Below, piece by piece: positions 17,567 to 26,115 of a stretch of 64,000 nucleotides of DNA (position 1 is the stretch's first letter; each line of letters starts with the position of its first letter). The stretch comes from Enterococcus faecium. GTDB taxonomy: Bacteria; Bacillota; Bacilli; Lactobacillales; Enterococcaceae. The stretch spans positions 928,501-992,500 of the forward strand of contig NZ_CP118955.1 in NCBI RefSeq assembly GCF_029023785.1, written 5' to 3'. The position numbers and the translations under genes are program-made. Below the pieces are notes generated by a model. The model did not search any database. It worked only from the letters and a program-made list of their open reading frames with translations, and was not told the origin of the DNA.

Positions 17567-17915
17567 TATTCATCAACTCCTTAGAGGTTCTTTGTTAACT
17601 ATACTTTACTAGAAAAGCAACTAACTGCGCCATTTTTTGATATGACAGAAAACAAACAATTTTGTAAGTTCATCATAAGTATAAAAGATTGATCTCAAAA
17701 AAACATCCAACTAAAGACTTATTTAATAACTTGTTTTTTTTTAAATAAAAAAAGCGTTAGCAACTATGCTTAAAAAGCATATCGACTGAATAAACTAAGC
17801 ATTGGACAGGCTGAAAGACTACATTTAAAATGAAATGCGAAGAAACAATAGAAAATAAAGTTGCCTTAGAACCATAGTTGAATCACCTAACAGTCGTGAA
17901 GGGAGAATAAGAGAA
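17567..17915. other. Gene-free spacer of 349 bases
   Basis: This spacer separates two divergent units. It is AT-rich, with a T run near 17735 and a short AAGCATA/TATGCTT inverted pair near 17768. No convincing open frame, tRNA or long repeat was seen. It must hold the promoters of both neighbours, but neither -35/-10 pair is clear enough to name. Confidence 0.5.
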
Positions 17916-18260
17916 ATGGCAGAAAAACAAACCGCAGGACGAGATCAATTAGGAGATTTTGCACCAAAATTTGCAGAATTGAATGATGATGTTTTATTTG
18001 GACAAGTATGGTCCAGAGAAGAATTATCTGCTCATCAGCGTAGTATCATCACCATATCTTCATTAATTTCAGGAGGAAATTTTGAACAATTGCCAGCTCA
18101 TCTGAAGATTGGCAAACAAAATGGCATTACTGGTGAAGAAATAGCAGAAATCATTACCCATTTAGCTTTTTATGTAGGATGGCCAAAAGCTTGGTCAGCT
18201 TTTAACTTAGCAAAAGAAATCTATCTAGAAGGAAACAGCGTAAACAAGAAAGAGGCGTAA
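17916..18260 (+). CDS. Carboxymuconolactone decarboxylase (CMD) family protein
   Basis: This 114-residue helical protein matches the small CMD/AhpD-like family: DVLFGQVWSREELSAHQRSIITISSLISGG, then LPAHLKIGKQNGITGEEIAEIITHLAFYVGWPKA. It lacks the CxxC pair of AhpD peroxidase partners, so a redox role of that kind is unlikely. GAAGGGAG precedes the ATG. The stop codon touches the cupin start, so the two proteins are made together. Substrate is unknown; the CMD plus cupin pairing is common in stress or carbon-starvation loci. Confidence 0.85.
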   Translation: MAEKQTAGRDQLGDFAPKFAELNDDVLFGQVWSREELSAHQRSIITISSLISGGNFEQLPAHLKIGKQNGITGEEIAEIITHLAFYVGWPKAWSAFNLAKEIYLEGNSVNKKEA

Positions 18261-18680
18261 ATGATGACAAAATACGAAGAAATACACAATGGCGTGATTT
18301 TTCCAGCAGGGGAAAAAAACGAAGCTTACGCTCAGGTATTTACTGGGCAAAGCTATCTGAATATGTTAGTGAATGATCCCGAAGTTTCTGTTGGTGTAGG
18401 GAATGTAACATTTGAACCAGGTTGTCGCAATCACTGGCATGTCCATACAGATGGATATCAAATCTTACTTGTGACTGGCGGAGAAGGATGGTACCAGGAA
18501 GAAGGAAAGCCAGCAAGACGATTAAGAGCTGGAGACGTTGTGGTGACGCACAAAGGAATCAAACACTGGCATGGTGCTACAAAAGACAGTTGGTTTGAAC
18601 ATTTAGCGATCACTTCCGGAAACTCAGAGTTTTTAGAACCTGTAACAGATGAAGTGTATGAAGGATTGGAAAATCAATAA
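18261..18680 (+). CDS. Cupin-domain protein
   Basis: This 139-residue single cupin has the first metal-binding motif in NHWHVHTDGYQILLVTGGEGWYQEEG and the second in GDVVVTHKGIKHWHG. The three histidines and one glutamine or glutamate positions fit a metal site. Two ATG codons lie in tandem at 18261 and 18264, and GAGGCG upstream suits either. It follows the CMD gene with no gap. The pair is probably a small two-protein enzyme or detoxification unit; the substrate cannot be inferred. Confidence 0.85.
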   Translation: MMTKYEEIHNGVIFPAGEKNEAYAQVFTGQSYLNMLVNDPEVSVGVGNVTFEPGCRNHWHVHTDGYQILLVTGGEGWYQEEGKPARRLRAGDVVVTHKGIKHWHGATKDSWFEHLAITSGNSEFLEPVTDEVYEGLENQ

Positions 18681-18691
18681 TGTCAAGCTTG

Positions 18692-18741
18692 AACAGCTCC
18701 TGAAAGTAGATTTTAATCGAACTTTCAGGAGCTGCTTTTTT
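18692..18741 (+). terminator. Terminator after the CMD/cupin pair
   Basis: CAGCTCCTGAAAGT pairs with ACTTTCAGGAGCTG, followed by a T run. Confidence 0.9.
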
Positions 18742-18771
18742 GATTCAGCCTTTTATAAATAGAAAATAGGG

Positions 18772-19125
18772 TTAATAATAGGAACGAGGAGAAGCACGTC
18801 GAAAGATCTTAATATTGATAATCGGCTGGGCGTACATGATTTCCACGTCATCAATCAAACTACCTAACAGATGATAATCTTCCCGATCATGTCGGGGATT
18901 ACCTAATAGTTCCTGATAGTAGATTTCCATACTAGGATCCCGAGGATTGTTCAGCAAATCAGCAAGTACATCTAAATCTTCTGGCTGAGTTTCTGCCGTA
19001 CCCTGTATCTCTATGAAAAGCCCTTCCTCAGCAAATTCTACTCCAATACGTATTTCAGTTATTTCATGGGAATATAAATAAGTAAGAAGCTCATCGATGA
19101 TTCTTTTTGATAATTCTTTTTCCAA
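18772..19125 (-). CDS. Unknown acidic protein coupled to the DUF1576 gene
   Basis: This 117-residue soluble protein is not recognised. It is acidic, with alternating strand-like segments (EIRIGVEFAEEGLFIEIQG, then DDVEIMYAQPIINIKIFRR) and no membrane segment or signal peptide. The best start is TTG at 19125, inside the end of the DUF1576 gene, giving a 35-base overlap and probable translational coupling. The ribosome binding site is weak (AGG only), in line with coupling. It is likely a cytosolic partner of the membrane protein. Confidence 0.6.
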   Translation of the reverse strand: MEKELSKRIIDELLTYLYSHEITEIRIGVEFAEEGLFIEIQGTAETQPEDLDVLADLLNNPRDPSMEIYYQELLGNPRHDREDYHLLGSLIDDVEIMYAQPIINIKIFRRASPRSYY

Positions 19126-20422
19126 GTGTCTTTTTTTCCTTTCTGACAGCGGTAAAGTTATCTAGTATCGGTACAAGGATACCTGCAACGAAACCAGTTG
19201 AAAAACCACTGTTATATAGATTTAGTCCTCCGTGTAAAGTGCTGACGTTATGGACAAGAGCAATATGTAGCACACCAGCTATTACACCGTAAAAACTGCC
19301 GTAAAAACCGCTTATGGGCGCGAGACCTGTCCCAAACACACCTGCCACAAGCATGCCAGTACTGGTGATCTCATGAAAAGTTCCAAACAAAGAAGCAATA
19401 AATATTCCGACTAGTATCGGAAAACTGTTTTTTAAATGACAACCAAAAGCACTGAAACCAATCGCAGATAAAATAGCACCGATGACAGGTCCATTTAACT
19501 GACCGCCAACCAGTAAAACATAAGAAGACAGCATCAGACCAACTAAGCCCATGTTGATCAAAGTAGCACCAATACCAGAATTAGCAATGAAATCAGTTGT
19601 TAATTTTCCAGATGAATCGAAAATCTCTCGAATCCCCGAAAGCCGAAAGGAATTATAATAGAAACCAATTCCGACTGTCAGCGAAAAAAAGCCAAAAATA
19701 ATCCAAATGAGAGGAAAGTGATATTCATTGGAAACCAATGTATTTTCGACGATTGAATAGCTGAATAACCTCAAAACAGCAGTAAAAGTCATCGCAATCA
19801 ACCCAGAGGTGAATCCAATATTATAAAGTGTGAATCCACGATGGAAAACTAAAGTTTGAGCAGCTAAGGGCGGAAGAAGTAGACCAATTGCTATGCCAGC
19901 TAAATTCCCCAATAAAATACCTATCAGTAAAGGAAAACGCATACCAAAAGTGATATAACTAACGACCGGTGATAATGCGCTACCAAACAGTCCGATCATG
20001 ATGTACTGAGAAAAAGGTTTATTGACAAATACAGCGTATAGATACACACCTAAAATGATTGAGATAGAATTATAAAGGTTTTTGCCAAAAAAAGAGAAAC
20101 CGGTAACTGTTAGAATCGAAGCAAATAAGGGACCGTTTAAAATCACCTTGTGCCGATAAGCTAAAAGCACAGAAAGTAAGGTCAAAATCCCTACATTTAT
20201 GAATGCGCTTCCGAAACCGCCTAAAGCAAAATAATCTGTCAAAAGATTGCTTGGCGAGGTAAGAATAGTTAGCAATCCACTCCAATTATCAGTAGGAGTA
20301 CCAGAAAGCAAGCCAATAAAAAGAAAAAAAGCACCTGTAAAACCAAGATAAAAATACTTTCTTTTCTGTGAAACGATTCGTTTTTGAGGATGAATATAAA
20401 TAACGTCAGTTTCGTTTTCCAT
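19091..20422 (-). CDS. DUF1576 membrane protein with internal duplication
   Basis: This 443-residue protein has about ten membrane segments and an obvious two-fold repeat. LNGPLFASILTVTGFSFFGKNLYNS in the first half matches LNGPVIGAILSAIGFSAFGCHLKNS in the second. Likewise FHRGFTLYNIGFTSGLIA matches LHGGLNLYNSGFSTGFVAG, and GLFGSALSPVVS matches GVFGTGLAPISG. The fold therefore arose by tandem duplication, as in many transporters. The family is DUF1576, with no assigned function. GAAGGTG precedes the ATG. Confidence 0.85.
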   Translation of the reverse strand: MENETDVIYIHPQKRIVSQKRKYFYLGFTGAFFLFIGLLSGTPTDNWSGLLTILTSPSNLLTDYFALGGFGSAFINVGILTLLSVLLAYRHKVILNGPLFASILTVTGFSFFGKNLYNSISIILGVYLYAVFVNKPFSQYIMIGLFGSALSPVVSYITFGMRFPLLIGILLGNLAGIAIGLLLPPLAAQTLVFHRGFTLYNIGFTSGLIAMTFTAVLRLFSYSIVENTLVSNEYHFPLIWIIFGFFSLTVGIGFYYNSFRLSGIREIFDSSGKLTTDFIANSGIGATLINMGLVGLMLSSYVLLVGGQLNGPVIGAILSAIGFSAFGCHLKNSFPILVGIFIASLFGTFHEITSTGMLVAGVFGTGLAPISGFYGSFYGVIAGVLHIALVHNVSTLHGGLNLYNSGFSTGFVAGILVPILDNFTAVRKEKKTLGKRIIKKNHR

Positions 20423-20607
20423 TACACACCTTCTTTTTCATTTTCTTTAACTATAACTTGAAATGAAAGATTTGGTCAACTATCATTTAGGTCAAAACTA
20501 AAAATGTAAGGGAACCCATTGAATTTAACCAAATTTTTTTAATTTTGCAAAAAAAGTTAAAGAAGACTGAGAAAAAAATTTAAAATATAACGTTTTGAGT
20601 AAAATGT

Positions 20608-20637
20608 TTGCAAAAAATGCTAAAAATAGGGTACAAT
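20608..20637 (+). promoter_or_regulatory. Promoter of the TetR-family gene
   Basis: TTGCAA (20608-20613), 18 bases and TACAAT (20632-20637) lie about 40 bases before the gene. Confidence 0.5.
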
Positions 20638-20677
20638 AAAACAACATATACTGCAGTAAAGAAGTGGGGGAGTTTTA

Positions 20678-21244
20678 ATGAGAAGAAAAGTCTATACCAA
20701 GGATCAAATTCTAAAAGCTGCTTATGATGTTGTTGCAAAGGAAGGGTTTAAAGGATTTACTGCGAGAAATATTGCTAAAAAGATGGGGATTTCGACACAG
20801 CCGATTTATCTGGAATTCAAAAACATGGAAGATTTAAAAAATACGTTGCTGGATTCTATCTTTGAACAACTAAAAGAAGATGTTTTCCCTATTGAACGTA
20901 CTGGTGATAAAATCATTGATCTCGGTTTGAACTATATCTACTTTGCAAAAAAGCATCATAGTCTTTACATGGCATTGTACATTGATGAACATGGGGACGG
21001 AAAGAAAATTCATGATTTTTCATACAATTATTTCTGTGAAATAGTTAAAGAAGATGAAAGATACAATCAATTATCGGATGAATATGTCGATGCTCTGCAT
21101 ACTGGTACGTGGGTAGCAGTGACTGGCTTAGCGTCATTGATGTCATCAAATATCATGCATCCAACAGAAGAACAAATCATTGCACTGATCAAACGGACAA
21201 TTGACTCGATTTTAGCATTAGATAATCCTGAAATAATCAGATAG
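20678..21244 (+). CDS. TetR/AcrR-family transcriptional regulator
   Basis: This 188-residue regulator has an N-terminal helix-turn-helix (about residues 7-52: KDQILKAAYDVVAKEGFKGFTARNIAKKMGISTQPIYLEFKNMEDLKN) and an all-helical ligand domain. GTGGGGGAG precedes the ATG. It is divergent from the DUF1576 operon, so that operon is the likeliest direct target, along with its own gene. The ligand is unknown. A terminator follows at 21271. Confidence 0.88.
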   Translation: MRRKVYTKDQILKAAYDVVAKEGFKGFTARNIAKKMGISTQPIYLEFKNMEDLKNTLLDSIFEQLKEDVFPIERTGDKIIDLGLNYIYFAKKHHSLYMALYIDEHGDGKKIHDFSYNYFCEIVKEDERYNQLSDEYVDALHTGTWVAVTGLASLMSSNIMHPTEEQIIALIKRTIDSILALDNPEIIR

Positions 21245-21270
21245 TGTTCTATCTGTATGAATTTGATCGG

Positions 21271-21307
21271 TAAGTCCGTTGGCTGCAAACTGTCAATGGA
21301 CTTTTTT
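21271..21307 (+). terminator. Terminator after the TetR-family gene
   Basis: AAGTCCGTTG pairs with CAATGGACTT and is followed by a T run. Confidence 0.75.
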
Positions 21308-21350
21308 GCTAAAAAAAGCGATTTCTGTTATTTATCTATTAGAAATAGGC

Positions 21351-21386
21351 TTGACATTTCGTGGAAAAAGTTTAAAAATAGTACTT
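21351..21386 (+). promoter_or_regulatory. tRNA-Ser promoter (putative)
   Basis: A perfect TTGACA -35 at 21351-21356 is followed by an AT-rich -10 region (TTTAAAAATAGT), just upstream of the tRNA. Confidence 0.45.
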
Positions 21387-21388
21387 AC

Positions 21389-21476
21389 GGAAGGTTGGCA
21401 GAGTGGTAATGCACCGGACTCGAAATCCGGCGAACCGGCTAATACCGGCGCGCAGGTTCAAATCCTGTACCTTCCT
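21389..21476 (+). tRNA. tRNA-Ser (CGA)
   Basis: A class II tRNA of about 88 bases. The acceptor arms are GGAAGGT and ACCTTCC, and the anticodon loop CTCGAAA carries CGA in the stem CCGGA/TCCGG. A long variable arm (GAACCGGC...GCCGGCGC-type) and the T arm GCAGGTTCAAATCCTGT are present. It reads UCG serine codons. The CCA end is not encoded. No other tRNA lies in the window. Confidence 0.95.
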
Positions 21477-21489
21477 TATATCAACGATT

Positions 21490-21659
21490 AGAGGTTGTAA
21501 AGAAGCTGTCCTGCATCAAGTAATAAGAACGGCCAAACAAAAATAGCTTTTCCTATTTTTTCGTTTGGTTGGACTTATTACCGCAGATGCAAGCTTTTGA
21601 ACACCGTTTGTTCGGAATAAGGGGCTGTGACAAGGCTTTTGTCACAGCCCCTTATTTTT
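21490..21659 (+). repeat. Modular intergenic repeat, full copy B
   Basis: It holds the left module (AGAGGTTGTAAAGAAGCTG), a large central palindrome (GCATCAAGTAATAAG ... CTTATTACCGCAGATGC with inner CCAAAC/GTTTGG), the AAGCTTTTGAACACCGTTTGTTCG module and a terminator hairpin GGGGCTGTGAC/GTCACAGCCCC with a T run at 21617-21659. This is the most complete copy in the window. Confidence 0.85.
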
Positions 21660-21814
21660 GTTGTACTTTTAGCCTACAATATTTTTTGATTCCCCCTGAG
21701 TACTATTTTTTATAAATGCTAGTAAATCAATCTTCTTTGGCCTTTTTTTTGATAAAAAAAAATACTAGATGTAAGATAAAAGTGTAAAAACGATTTGTTT
21801 TAGGAGGGAAAACG

Positions 21815-22789
21815 ATGTGTACCGCAATCACTTATGCGACGAAAGACCATTATTTTGGAAGGAATTTTGATTATGAGATGTCTTATAATGAAGTAGTCAC
21901 TATTACTCCAAGAAATTATCGTTTCGATTTTAGAAAGGTAAAAAATTTAGATAAACATTATGCAATGATTGGGATAGCAGCTGGGGTAGCCAACTATCCA
22001 CTCTATTATGAGGCTACAAATGAAAAAGGATTGAGTATGGCAGGACTGAATTTTCCTGGCAATGCTGATTATAAAGAATTACAAGAAGGAAAAGATAACG
22101 TTGCACCATTTGAGTTTATTCCATGGATACTAGGGCAATGCTCAACCATAGACGAAGCTAAAGAATTATTGGCTACTATCAATCTAGTCAATATCGATTT
22201 TAGTGAAAAACTACCCTTGTCACCTTTACACTGGTTATTAGCTGATAAAGAAAAATCGATAGTAATTGAAAGTATGAAAGATGGACTTCATTTATATGAT
22301 AATCCTGTCGGTGTGTTGACAAATAATCCACCATTTGATTATCAATTATTTAATCTGAACAATTATCGCTCGCTATCAAATGGAACACCAGAAAATCATT
22401 TTTCAAACCAGATCAGCTTGGATGTTTATAGTCGTGGGATGGGAGGATTGGGCTTACCTGGAGTTCTCTCTTCTGTTTCTCGATTTGTAAAAGCCACATT
22501 TACTAAAATGAATGCTGCATCAGGTGATTCAGAATCTGAAAGTATCAGTCAATTTTTTCATATACTAGGCTCAGTCGAGCAACAAAAAGGAGTATGAGAT
22601 ACTGGAGAAGGAAAATACGAATATACGATTTATTCTTCTTGCTGTAACGTTGATAAAGGGATTTATTATTATCGTACGTATGAAGACAGTCAAATTACTG
22701 CTGTAAATATGAATAAAGAAGACTTGGATCGTCATGAATTGGTCAGTTATCCAGTCATAAAAGAGCAACAGATAAACTATGTCAATTAA
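21815..22789 (+). pseudogene. bsh: Bile salt hydrolase gene interrupted by an in-frame TGA
   Basis: The frame starts at ATG 21815 after AGGAGG and encodes a choloylglycine hydrolase with the nucleophile Cys2, Arg16 and Asp19, which would free bile acids from glycine or taurine. TGA at 22595-22597 ends it after 260 residues. Reading continues in the same frame with KYEYTIYSSCCNVDKGIYYYRTY to TAA at 22787. This gives exactly 324 codons, the usual enterococcal BSH length as I recall it. In relatives this site is a cysteine (GLCD), so one base change (TGC or TGT to TGA) explains the break. The 64 lost residues are part of the folded core, so the product is probably inactive. Confidence 0.85.
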
Positions 22790-23113
22790 TTAATGAATAG
22801 ATCCGTTTGGTATCATATTTTCTGATACAGTCATAATTAGACACGATCTTTAGGTCGTGTCTTTTTTTGCTGGTTTTTTTGGAAATAGCATCCACTAATA
22901 TTTTTTTAACACGAAGAGAATAAGATAGCCTCAAAAAAGAAAACATGGTAAATTAGATATTGGGACTTTATTTTCTGTAAAAACAGAAACTTTCATCTTT
23001 TGTTTTCACGTGACGAAACTGTAAGAGAGAAAATATTCGTCCGCTATTTATTCTATGATAAGATGCATATGAATGAAATAAACAGTAATTTTATATTAGG
23101 ATGTGAAAGTTAA
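22790..23113. other. Spacer between bsh and asnB (324 bases)
   Basis: It holds a bsh terminator (22839-22868), a smaller GTATCA/TGATAC hairpin (22810-22828), a TTTCTG/CAGAAA stem near 22973 and a TATGAT -10-like box near 23053 upstream of asnB. No open frame was seen. Confidence 0.5.
22839..22868 (+). terminator. bsh terminator
   Basis: AGACACGA pairs with TCGTGTCT, followed by seven T. Confidence 0.85.
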
Positions 23114-25009
23114 ATGTGCGGTATTGTAGGTTTTGTTAACGACAAGGACAACAAAAAAACAATTATTAATACAATGATGGATCGAATCGTTCACCGTGGA
23201 CCTAATAGTTCAGGAGAATATATCGATAAACATGTTGCTTTAGGATTCAGAAGATTAAGTATTATTGACTTAGAGGGCGGTACTCAGCCTATTTACAATG
23301 AAGATCGGACAAAGATCATTATTTTTAATGGCGAAATCTATAATTACCAGCCTTTGAGAGAAGAATTGATTGCAGCTGGCCACGTTTTTCAAACACATGC
23401 AGATACAGAAGTCCTTTTGCATGGTTACGAAGAATGGGGAACAGAATTATTGCAAAAGATCCGCGGAATGTTTGCTTTTGCTATTTGGGATAATGAAAAG
23501 AATGAGTTATTCGGTGCAAGAGACCACTTTGGGATCAAACCATATTATTATGCAGAAATGAACGGAACATTTATGTTTGGTTCAGAAATCAAAAGTTTTC
23601 TGCCTCATCCTGATTTTAACAAAGAATTGAACAAAGAAGCGTTGAAACCTTATATGACTTTCCAATATTCTCCATTAAACGGCGAAACATTCTTCAAAGA
23701 TGTCTATCGTTTGCCTGAAGGCCATTATTATACGTATAAAGATGGAAAACTAGACATTCAGCAATATTGGGATGCAGATTTTGAAACAAAAGAAACGCAT
23801 TCCCGACAAGAATGGATCGAAAAAATCGACGAAACCGTTCAAGCTTCTATTGAAGCACATACGGTCAGTGATGTAGAAGTTGGTTCTTTCTTATCCAGCG
23901 GGGTTGATTCCAGTTATGTAACCTCTGTATTGAAACCAGATCATTCTTTCTCAATCGGGTTTGATGATAAAACCTATAATGAAGCGATTGAAGCCAGAAA
24001 ACTAACCGAACTATTGGATTTAGATAATACAGCAGCAGTGATCGACGGAGACATGTCGTTCAAAGCATTCCCTTTGATCCAGTATCACTTAGATGAACCT
24101 GATTCAAATCCTTCTTGCGTACCTTTGTACTTTTTAGCAAATCTTGCTTCACAAAGCGTGCGGGTAGTCCAATCTGGAGAAGGGGCGGATGAACTGTTTG
24201 CGGGATACCAAACGTATGGATTCCATACGAATTCAAAATTCATCCGTGTGATTGCTCAAGGATTGAAAAAATTACCAAAAGGAACACGCTATAATTTAGG
24301 ACGTAAAATCGGAAAAATGAAAAATTTCCATGGACGGATCCATTTATATGAATCACTTGCTCCTGCAAAAGAATATTTTATCGGTCATGCTCGAGTGTTC
24401 GAAGAATCAGAAGCATCAGAAGTGTTGACACCAAAATATCAAACAGCACCATCTGTGGATGAAATCATGACTGTTCATTACGAGAAAACAGAAGGAATCA
24501 AAGATGAAGTCAATAAGATGCAATATGTCGATCTTCATCAATGGATGCCAAAAGATATCTTGTTGAAGGCAGATAAACTTTCTATGGCAAGTTCTTTGGA
24601 AGTCCGAGTACCTTTATTGGATATCGAAGTCATGAAATTGGCTCAACAAATACCAAGTAAGTTCTTATTGAATCAAAACAACACAAAAGATATTTTCAGA
24701 CAAGCTGCGAACAAACATCTTCCGGAAGAATGGTCGAATCGTGTGAAATTAGGATTCCCTGTGCCAATCAAAGCTTGGTTGAAAGAAGAACACGGCTACG
24801 AACAAGTCAAAGCATTATTCGAAGCAGATTTTGCAAAAGAATTTTTTGATCAAGAAAAAATCATGAAGTTGCTAGATGACCATCACGAAGGACGTAAAGA
24901 AGAGCAAAGAAAAATCTGGACAATCTTCAGTTTCTTGACATGGTATAAAGTCTACTTTGTAGATGAAACGATTCCGCAAGCAGAAGCAATCGACTATGTG
25001 ACTGTTTGA
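23114..25009 (+). CDS. asnB: Asparagine synthase (glutamine-hydrolysing)
   Basis: This 631-residue enzyme makes asparagine from aspartate, ATP and glutamine. The N-terminal glutaminase domain begins with the nucleophile Cys2 (MCGIVGF) and has the RRLSIIDLEGGTQP and GEIYNY motifs. The C-terminal synthase domain carries the pyrophosphate loop LSSGVDSSYVTSVL and GEGADELFAGY. Length is typical. AGGATGTGAAAG precedes the ATG. It is a single-gene unit followed by a repeat with terminator. Confidence 0.96.
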   Translation: MCGIVGFVNDKDNKKTIINTMMDRIVHRGPNSSGEYIDKHVALGFRRLSIIDLEGGTQPIYNEDRTKIIIFNGEIYNYQPLREELIAAGHVFQTHADTEVLLHGYEEWGTELLQKIRGMFAFAIWDNEKNELFGARDHFGIKPYYYAEMNGTFMFGSEIKSFLPHPDFNKELNKEALKPYMTFQYSPLNGETFFKDVYRLPEGHYYTYKDGKLDIQQYWDADFETKETHSRQEWIEKIDETVQASIEAHTVSDVEVGSFLSSGVDSSYVTSVLKPDHSFSIGFDDKTYNEAIEARKLTELLDLDNTAAVIDGDMSFKAFPLIQYHLDEPDSNPSCVPLYFLANLASQSVRVVQSGEGADELFAGYQTYGFHTNSKFIRVIAQGLKKLPKGTRYNLGRKIGKMKNFHGRIHLYESLAPAKEYFIGHARVFEESEASEVLTPKYQTAPSVDEIMTVHYEKTEGIKDEVNKMQYVDLHQWMPKDILLKADKLSMASSLEVRVPLLDIEVMKLAQQIPSKFLLNQNNTKDIFRQAANKHLPEEWSNRVKLGFPVPIKAWLKEEHGYEQVKALFEADFAKEFFDQEKIMKLLDDHHEGRKEEQRKIWTIFSFLTWYKVYFVDETIPQAEAIDYVTV

Positions 25010-25030
25010 TGAAAATCAAATATCAATAAA

Positions 25031-25195
25031 AAATAGGTTTGCTCCTACCGTTTAACACCGAGTGATAAGAAACAATTAAAAAAAACAGCTCTTCCCGTTT
25101 TATAGATATTATGACTTGTGGTTCGGATTTGGCAGAGGAACACCATTGTTTCGAACATAAGGGGTTGTGACACGATTTTCGTCACAACCCCTTTA
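25031..25195 (+). repeat. Modular intergenic repeat, variant copy D
   Basis: This copy carries the alternative middle module (CCGTTTAACACCGAGTGATAAG ... AAAACAGCTC ... ATTATGACTTGTG) that also forms the second half of the copy at 42853. It ends with the GGGGTTGTGAC/GTCACAACCCC hairpin at 25160-25195. That hairpin can end asnB transcription and, being symmetric, that of the converging gene at 25203. Confidence 0.75.
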
Positions 25196-25202
25196 CATAT
25201 GT

Positions 25203-25649
25203 TCAATAATCGATTTCTTTTTCTTTTGTCCCATCTTTTTTATAAATGACCAAAGTTGATTCTTTGTTTTGTGCTACTTGCTTTCCTTTTTCGATCGCTT
25301 CTTTCTTTGTATCAAAATGGTTGCTAGCCTTTTTTGCTCCTTTAGATTTCACGATCCATTGTTCTTCGGCATATTCTACGATCACATCTGAATCAAGCAA
25401 TTTTCCGGCACGAGGATTCGTATCATGTTTATCCGACTTACTTGGATTTTTTTCTTTTTCGAATGTTCGTCTTTCTGATTCACTAGCATTTTCATACCAC
25501 TCTTTTGCTTGATCAATGGCAATTGGGATCGCACGGCTATCAGGGTAACCCTCGTCTAATAGAGCATTTGCGATGTCGATCGCCTTTTTTCTTGTCAGTT
25601 TATCTAAGTTTTTCATTGATGCAGGAAAGTCCTTCATGTTCCATGGCAT
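25203..25649 (-). CDS. YdaT-like protein with C-terminal DUF2188
   Basis: This 148-residue protein is charged and cytosolic. The N-terminal half (MPWNMKDFPASMKNLDKLTRKKAIDIANALLDEGYPDSRAIPIAIDQAKEWYEN) resembles B. subtilis YdaT, with a ChaB-like helical layout. The C-terminal half (EQWIVKSKGAKKASNHFDTKKEAIEKGKQVAQNKESTLVIYKKDG) is a DUF2188 domain. In Bacillus the relative belongs to the general stress group; that link here is inference. AAAGGGGGA precedes the ATG. Confidence 0.8.
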   Translation of the reverse strand: MPWNMKDFPASMKNLDKLTRKKAIDIANALLDEGYPDSRAIPIAIDQAKEWYENASESERRTFEKEKNPSKSDKHDTNPRAGKLLDSDVIVEYAEEQWIVKSKGAKKASNHFDTKKEAIEKGKQVAQNKESTLVIYKKDGTKEKEIDY

Positions 25650-25878
25650 ATTAGTATCCCCCTTTATTTAAAAAAACATAGTCTCTATAAACAAGTGTAA
25701 GGGTATTTATACAAAAAGAAAAAGATTTTGTCTGAGAAGTAAAACCGTTGTATTTATCGTCAAGTAGTTTTACTTAACAAAATCGTGAAAAACACTAGCA
25801 ATCTGGAAAAAATCATGGTAAGATAATCAAGTCTGAGAGTCATCTTAGAGGATTCTTGTAAAAATGGGAGGGAAAATC

Positions 25879-26028
25879 ATGCGCGTAAACATCACTTTAG
25901 AGTGTACTTCTTGTAAAGAACGTAACTATCTAACAAGCAAAAACAAACGTAACAATCCTGATCGTTTGGAAAAACAAAAATATTGCCCACGCGAACGCAA
26001 AGTTACTTTGCACCGTGAAACAAAATAA
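25879..26028 (+). CDS. rpmG: 50S ribosomal protein L33
   Basis: This 49-residue protein starts at ATG 25879 after GGGAGGG and ends with VTLHRETK, the usual L33 tail. The first zinc pair is present (CTSC), but the second is reduced to one Cys (YCPRERK instead of CPxC). This resembles other Gram-positive L33 paralogues and may mean weaker or no zinc binding. A terminator follows at 26036, so it is a monocistronic gene. Bacteria of this group often carry several rpmG copies. Confidence 0.93.
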   Translation: MRVNITLECTSCKERNYLTSKNKRNNPDRLEKQKYCPRERKVTLHRETK

Positions 26029-26035
26029 TGTTTTT

Positions 26036-26079
26036 AAAGTTCTCAATTCCTTGCTGGTCAAAGAATTGAGACTTTTTTT
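26036..26079 (+). terminator. rpmG terminator
   Basis: AGTTCTCAATTC pairs with GAATTGAGACT, followed by a T run. Confidence 0.85.
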
Positions 26080-26115
26080 ATCTCAAAACATCTAAAATCA
26101 TAAGGAGCGGATAAT

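Noticed and set aside
21279..21491. Plus-strand frame across tRNA-Ser
   Set aside because: It runs through the tRNA gene; the product is a translation of the tRNA and its promoter.
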